IMG/VR virus record: IMGVR_UViG_3300021964_000160
Span: 1-41,439 of that record
Direction: 5' to 3' (one strand)
Origin: a virus
Length of the DNA: 41,439 bases
This document shows, in pieces, positions 38,700 through 41,439 of this stretch. The notes under the pieces were generated by a model. That model did no database searches, had not been told where the DNA came from, and was given only the letters and a program-made list of their open reading frames with translations. The translations under genes and the position numbers were made by a program. The first letter of the stretch is position 1. Every line of letters starts with the position of its first letter.

Positions 38700-38701
38700 A
38701 T

Positions 38702-38768
38702 GGCTTGACAAGACTTCAATATCTGTGTAGAATAACTCTGTCGGGGTTCATAGGGATGGCTTAGCTAT
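38702..38768. repeat. 67 bp inverted repeat, copy 2 (HNH promoter and leader)
   Basis: The partner of 3635-3701 in inverse orientation, about 88 percent identical over 67 bases by eye. It covers a consensus promoter and the first about 30 nt of the HNH leader, and the match fades at the HNH coding region. Confidence 0.9.
38705..38733 (+). promoter_or_regulatory. Sigma70-like promoter for the HNH gene
   Basis: TTGACA (38705-38710), 17 nt, TAGAAT (38728-38733). It drives the HNH endonuclease after the nrd terminator and is contained in the inverted repeat. Confidence 0.78.
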
Positions 38769-38776
38769 ATAACTAT

Positions 38777-39256
38777 ATGAAACATAAACACCATATCATT
38801 CCTAAACACAGAGGCGGTAGTGACGACCCTAGTAATCTAGTAGAGGTTACTGTTACTCAACACGCTATGTTCCATTACTGTGAGTATCAACTACACGGTC
38901 AATGGGAAGATAAATGTGCCTGGATGTTATTAGCAGAGAATGCTAAACACCCCTTAGAGGTCAAGGGTAGAAAACTTACAGAAGAGCAGCGTCAATCAAT
39001 CTCTTTAAAAATGAAGGGTAATACGAATGCCGCTGTGCCTTGTTTAGAAGAAACCAAGGAGAAGATTAGTAAGGCGAATAAGGGTAAGGTTAGGTCAGCA
39101 GAAACGAAAGAAAAGTTGAGAGTTCTAAATACCGGTAAGCGACACTCCAATGCTACCAAGGCCAAATGTGTGGAAGCAGGTAAGAGGGGTGGTCGTAAGA
39201 AAGGTAGTGTCCCCTGGAATAAGGGGTTGAAAAAGAATGAAACCGCAAAGTGCTAA
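38777..39256 (+). CDS. HNH homing-type endonuclease with NUMOD-like repeats
   Basis: A 159-residue protein. The HNH core HHIIPKHRGGSDDPSNLVEV with a downstream TQHAMFHYCEYQ is at the start. Then come short repeats typical of the NUMOD3 type (EETKEKISKANKGKVRSAET, KEKLRVLNTGKRHS, WNKGLKK), which bind DNA in free-standing homing endonucleases. Such genes spread by cutting alleles that lack them and are common around phage nrd genes. Its leader is duplicated near gp55. It overlaps the next gene by 20 nt. Confidence 0.88.
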   Translation: MKHKHHIIPKHRGGSDDPSNLVEVTVTQHAMFHYCEYQLHGQWEDKCAWMLLAENAKHPLEVKGRKLTEEQRQSISLKMKGNTNAAVPCLEETKEKISKANKGKVRSAETKEKLRVLNTGKRHSNATKAKCVEAGKRGGRKKGSVPWNKGLKKNETAKC

Positions 39257-39578
39257 AAATAAAGGAAGAACTCTCCAAAAATGGGTAGTCCAACAACTCA
39301 TTGAAACTTTCGATATACATCCAGAAGATATCAAATCCTGTTCTATGGGAGCTGGTGGTGAGGATGTACAGATGGCCAGAGCAGCAAGAGAGAAGTTCCC
39401 TTACAGTGTGGAATGTAAGAACGTAGAGAAACTGAACATATGGGATGCTTACGATCAAGCAAAGGCAAATTGTGGAAACTATGAACCAATAGTTGTTATG
39501 AAAAAGAATGGTAAGCAACCATTAGTCGTGATTGATGCTAAATCCTTTATTGAACTAAATAAAGAAAAGAATTCGTAA
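39237..39578 (+). CDS. PD-(D/E)XK-like small nuclease-type protein
   Basis: A 113-residue protein. GGEDVQMARAAREKFPYSVE followed by CKNVEKLNIWDAYDQAKANC has the layout of a PD-(D/E)XK core: an acidic E-D, then V-E-C-K on the next strand, then a helix with a Gln (DAYDQA). Length and order fit small resolvase- or Vsr-like nucleases. PIVVMKKNGKQPLVVIDAK is a final strand pair. The substrate cannot be read. It is embedded in the endonuclease/tRNA island. Confidence 0.7.
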   Translation: MKPQSAKNKGRTLQKWVVQQLIETFDIHPEDIKSCSMGAGGEDVQMARAAREKFPYSVECKNVEKLNIWDAYDQAKANCGNYEPIVVMKKNGKQPLVVIDAKSFIELNKEKNS

Positions 39579-39580
39579 CA

Positions 39581-39739
39581 ATGAAACCCACACCTAAGGA
39601 ACTGCAGGAACATAACAAGTATTACGAGCAAGTAGTAGAGCACCTTATCTCTGAGGGTTATACAGCAGATAAAGAAGGTGCAGAAAGTATTATCAATGGG
39701 ATGAGCGAAGAATGGTACAGTCTGATCGTAGGGGAATAA
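39581..39739 (+). CDS. 52-residue acidic small protein
   Basis: MKPTPKELQEHNKYYEQVVE then HLISEGYTADKEGAESIING; helical and acidic. It begins 2 nt after the PD-(D/E)XK-like gene. Function unknown. Confidence 0.6.
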   Translation: MKPTPKELQEHNKYYEQVVEHLISEGYTADKEGAESIINGMSEEWYSLIVGE

Positions 39740-39855
39740 TCAGTAGTCTTATCATAGGACTTATGTTAGGAATAACAACATACTTGTTCCTAACACTGCC
39801 CTTGACGCCGAATGCAAATTATACTATAATAGAAGGGTCAAGCAAACGAAATTGA
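39712..39855 (+). CDS. 47-residue membrane protein (possible 30-residue form)
   Basis: MVQSDRRGIISSLIIGLMLG then ITTYLFLTLPLTPNANYTII; a single membrane helix in the middle. It overlaps the previous gene by 28 nt in another frame and spans the tRNA-Arg promoter. An internal ATG at 39763 has ATAGGA 4 nt upstream and gives a 30-residue form. It is supported only by the hydrophobic segment and position. Confidence 0.4.
   Translation: MVQSDRRGIISSLIIGLMLGITTYLFLTLPLTPNANYTIIEGSSKRN
39802..39830 (+). promoter_or_regulatory. Sigma70-like promoter for tRNA-Arg
   Basis: TTGACG (39802-39807), 17 nt, TATAAT (39825-39830), 31 nt before the tRNA. Confidence 0.78.
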
Positions 39856-39860
39856 CTATT

Positions 39861-39933
39861 GCCCCGTTAGCTCAGGAGACAGAGCACGGACCTTCTAAGT
39901 CTGCGGTCGTGGGTGCGAATCCTACACGGGGTG
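39861..39933 (+). tRNA. tRNA-Arg (anticodon UCU)
   Basis: Acceptor GCCCCGT (39861-39867) pairs with ACGGGGT (39926-39932) with one G-U pair. The anticodon loop CTTCTAA (39892-39898) carries TCT at 39894-39896. The T stem GTGGG/CCTAC encloses TGCGAAT, so the usual TTC is TGC here, a small deviation. No CCA is encoded. It reads AGA and AGG, frequent in these genes. Confidence 0.9.
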
Positions 39934-39957
39934 TTTGGAATCTTAGTCTTATAAATT

Positions 39958-40425
39958 ATGAATTCGATTCAGCCTTACTCGACTGTTCTGGTTCTGAATA
40001 GTTCTTATGAACCTCTTCATTTTACGAATTGGAAGAGGGCAGTTGTTCTCCTGTATAAAGAGAAGGCAAAAGTAATTTCAAAGACGGTAATACGTCTGGT
40101 GAATTATGTTATTATTCCATTTCGTCGTATGAACAATTTGTATCCAACTCGGAGTTTGATTTACAAGAGAGATAAGAATACATGTCAATATTGTGGAGCA
40201 ACCAAAAAACTTACAATTGATCATGTATTACCAAAGTCTAAGGGTGGGGAAGATACTTGGGAGAATCTGGTAGTTGCTTGTTCGTCTTGTAATGTTAAGA
40301 AGGGAGATAAGTTACTAGAACAGACTGGTATGAAACTTGCAAAGATTCCTAGGGCACCTATCAGTAAGATTCTGATGGACCTGGAGAATACCAGAAATCA
40401 AGAATGGATTGATTACATATATTGA
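39958..40425 (+). CDS. HNH endonuclease (cyanobacterial-type)
   Basis: A 155-residue protein. VLVLNSSYEPLHFTNWKRAV opens it, then RRMNNLYPTRSLIYKRDKNT, CQYCG and LTIDHVLPKSKGGEDTWENL and VACSSCNVKKGDKLLEQTG. The two C-x-x-C pairs and the D-H...N HNH core are complete. It is close to a family of HNH proteins found in nearly all cyanobacteria, so an origin from the host is plausible. Unlike the gene at 38777 it has no NUMOD repeats. It lies between two tRNA genes. Confidence 0.9.
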   Translation: MNSIQPYSTVLVLNSSYEPLHFTNWKRAVVLLYKEKAKVISKTVIRLVNYVIIPFRRMNNLYPTRSLIYKRDKNTCQYCGATKKLTIDHVLPKSKGGEDTWENLVVACSSCNVKKGDKLLEQTGMKLAKIPRAPISKILMDLENTRNQEWIDYIY

Positions 40426-40450
40426 CGACAGATCACGGATATGTTATTAT
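40422..40450 (+). promoter_or_regulatory. Sigma70-like promoter for tRNA-Gly
   Basis: TTGACG (40422-40427), 17 nt, TATTAT (40445-40450), 9 nt before the tRNA. Confidence 0.7.
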
Positions 40451-40459
40451 ATCCATATT

Positions 40460-40530
40460 GCGAGATTAGTTTAGAGGCAAAACTAAAGGTTTCCAACCTT
40501 TCGTCACCGGTTCGATTCCGGTATCTCGCT
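40460..40530 (+). tRNA. tRNA-Gly (anticodon UCC)
   Basis: Acceptor GCGAGAT (40460-40466) pairs perfectly with ATCTCGC (40523-40529). Anticodon stem AAAGG/CCTTT holds loop TTTCCAA (40490-40496) with TCC at 40492-40494. T arm is CCGG-TTCGATT-CCGG. Reads GGA and GGG. No CCA is encoded. Confidence 0.92.
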
Positions 40531-40567
40531 TTCCCTTAAGGGATAATTAACCTTCGGCATTCTTAGA

Positions 40568-40798
40568 ATGGCACTTTCACAAAGCACTTTGGATAATCTG
40601 TTGGAGGCAGAATCTCATGTAAGAGCAGCAATTAAATCTGCTGCTGTAAATGAGAAACCTTTAGTAGTCAAGCAGTTATCAGATATCCTTATCAGCATGG
40701 AACAATGTAAAAAGTTTGATGAGATTATGGATATGCTAGATAATAGAAAACCCGGTAGCAGTGGTCAATTCGGTTCATTTTTTAACTATGAAGATTAA
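40568..40798 (+). CDS. 76-residue helical small protein
   Basis: MALSQSTLDNLLEAESHVRA then AIKSAAVNEKPLVVKQLSDI and ILISMEQCKKFDEIMDMLDN; two or three helices with a Gly/Phe-rich tail. It follows tRNA-Gly and overlaps the next ORF by 11 nt. No function known. Confidence 0.65.
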   Translation: MALSQSTLDNLLEAESHVRAAIKSAAVNEKPLVVKQLSDILISMEQCKKFDEIMDMLDNRKPGSSGQFGSFFNYED

Positions 40799-40967
40799 TC
40801 TCTGGTATTCTAAAAGCATGGGACAGTGGCGTTGGACTCTTTGTGAAGAGTTTGAGAACGGTGTTACCAAAGTAGAACAAAGTTCTGGTCAGCAACCTAT
40901 GTTGCGTGACGCTATGAATGATGTAGCAAATACTGTTGAATATCTTCTTGATGTTCGGGAGTCCTGA
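40788..40967 (+). CDS. 59-residue small protein
   Basis: MKINLWYSKSMGQWRWTLCE then EFENGVTKVEQSSGQQPMLR; strand-rich start, helix at the end. The ATG at 40788 is chosen over an earlier non-ATG start. Function unknown. Confidence 0.62.
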   Translation: MKINLWYSKSMGQWRWTLCEEFENGVTKVEQSSGQQPMLRDAMNDVANTVEYLLDVRES

Positions 40968-41035
40968 CGAGAGTCCCCTTTTTAATGGTTAAAATTGTAT
41001 TAATTGTCTCTATATAAAAAAGTTTTTTTACTAAA

Positions 41036-41439
41036 ATGAAACTCAAAGCAATCGCAACAATCGCTGCTGTTACTCCTCTGATGGTTGCCTGTGGTAGTCC
41101 ATCGACTACATTCAGACTTGATGCAGCAGGTGCTACATTCCCTGCTCCTCTTTATAATTCATGGTTTCAAGCATATAATCAAGAGACTGGTAACCAAGTA
41201 AACTATCAAGCAGTTGGTAGTGGTGCTGGTGTCCGTCAGTATGTTGCTGGAACTGTTGACTTCGGTGCCACCGATGGTGCTGTAAGTGATGAGAAGCAGA
41301 CAATTCCAATGGTCCACATTCCTATGACTGGTGGTGCTATTGTTCCTGCTTACAACATGCCTGGTTGTGATGTCAAGATGACACAGACACAACTTGCTGA
41401 TGTATATCTTGGTAAGATTACTAACTGGTCTACCTTTGG
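41036..41439 (+). CDS. pstS: Phosphate-binding protein PstS, N-terminal part
   Basis: The first 134 codons are in the window and the frame runs off the end. MKLKAIATIAAVTPLMVACG is a lipoprotein-type signal with the lipobox ending A-C. The mature part has FRLDAAGATFPAPLYNSWFQ, NQVNYQAVGSGAGVRQYVAG and TVDFGATDGAVSDEKQ, the phosphate-site pattern of PstS. AYNMPGCDVKMTQTQLADVY and LGKITNWSTF follow in order. PstS delivers phosphate to the host ABC transporter; cyanophages carry it as an auxiliary gene and it is known to respond to host phosphate control. A possible Pho-box-like AT repeat lies upstream, with no clear terminator. Confidence 0.92.
   Translation, partial: MKLKAIATIAAVTPLMVACGSPSTTFRLDAAGATFPAPLYNSWFQAYNQETGNQVNYQAVGSGAGVRQYVAGTVDFGATDGAVSDEKQTIPMVHIPMTGGAIVPAYNMPGCDVKMTQTQLADVYLGKITNWSTF

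Noticed and set aside
40950-40985. Possible terminator before pstS (GGGA...TCCC then T5)
   Set aside because: Only a four-base stem can be formed and GAGTC appears as a direct repeat, not an inverted one, so no stable hairpin is supported.
1-41439. CRISPR array, insertion sequence, integrase or attachment site
   Set aside because: No regularly spaced repeats, transposase or integrase motifs, or tRNA-linked direct repeats were seen. The region is a lytic T4-like phage block.
1-41439. psbA, psbD, hli or other photosynthesis genes
   Set aside because: Looked for because of the cyanophage context; no frame in this window carries their motifs. The two membrane microproteins at 16808 and 16895 could not be matched to known photosystem subunits.

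Overview
The window is a contiguous stretch of a T4-like marine cyanophage (cyanomyovirus) genome. The evidence is the T4 replication, recombination and transcription gene set in its cyanophage order (gp23, a tail-tube-fold gene, uvsY, uvsW, gp55, gp47, gp46, gp45, gp44, gp62, regA, gp43, uvsX, gp41, gp61, nrdA, nrdB), mixed with genes typical of phages of marine Synechococcus and Prochlorococcus: cobS, hsp20, mazG, a DUF3110-like gene and pstS. The sequence is AT-rich. Every supported gene is on the + strand. Genes are tightly packed, often with 1-4 nt stop/start overlaps, and no gap exceeds 300 bp. The exact host cannot be read from the sequence.

Layout. 1-1353: end of the major capsid gene, a terminator, a late-type promoter, a small low-complexity protein and a tail-tube-fold protein. 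1362-7326: recombination and late transcription (UvsY, UvsW, an Sm-like small protein, gp55, gp47, a DUF3110-like protein, gp46). 7336-11094: a cassette with a metallopeptidase/VWA protein (CobT-like), a HeH/SAP-like adaptor and the AAA+ protein CobS. 11132-16134: clamp, clamp loader, Dam-like methylase, RegA and several small ORFs. 16280-18280: Hsp20, two membrane microproteins behind a perfect palindrome, and glyA (serine hydroxymethyltransferase). 18380-25612: two more Sm-like proteins, DNA polymerase, UvsX, gp41 helicase, MazG and a run of small ORFs. 25645-34051: accessory virion region of late-promoter-driven, lysine-rich or glycine-rich proteins, several with an N-terminus resembling the T4 capsid-targeting sequence, including one carrying a nucleotidyltransferase domain. 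34062-38685: gp61 primase and class I ribonucleotide reductase. 38702-40530: two HNH endonucleases, a PD-(D/E)XK-like protein and two tRNAs (Arg-UCU, Gly-UCC); tRNA-Ser(UGA) is at 26647. 41036 to the end: 5' part of pstS.

Regulation is visible as two promoter classes. Sigma70-like promoters (TTGACA, usually N17, TATAAT) precede gp55, the gp45 cluster, mazG, gp61, an HNH gene and the tRNAs. T4-late-like boxes (TATAAATA or CTAAATA) precede virion genes, hsp20 and glyA. gp55, encoded here, is the expected late sigma factor. Three of the most unusual features are: (i) a pair of near-identical, compensatorily changed hairpin/U-tract leaders behind late boxes on either side of glyA; (ii) a 67 bp promoter-plus-leader element present as inverted copies about 35 kb apart; (iii) a family of proteins sharing a capsid-targeting-like N-terminus.
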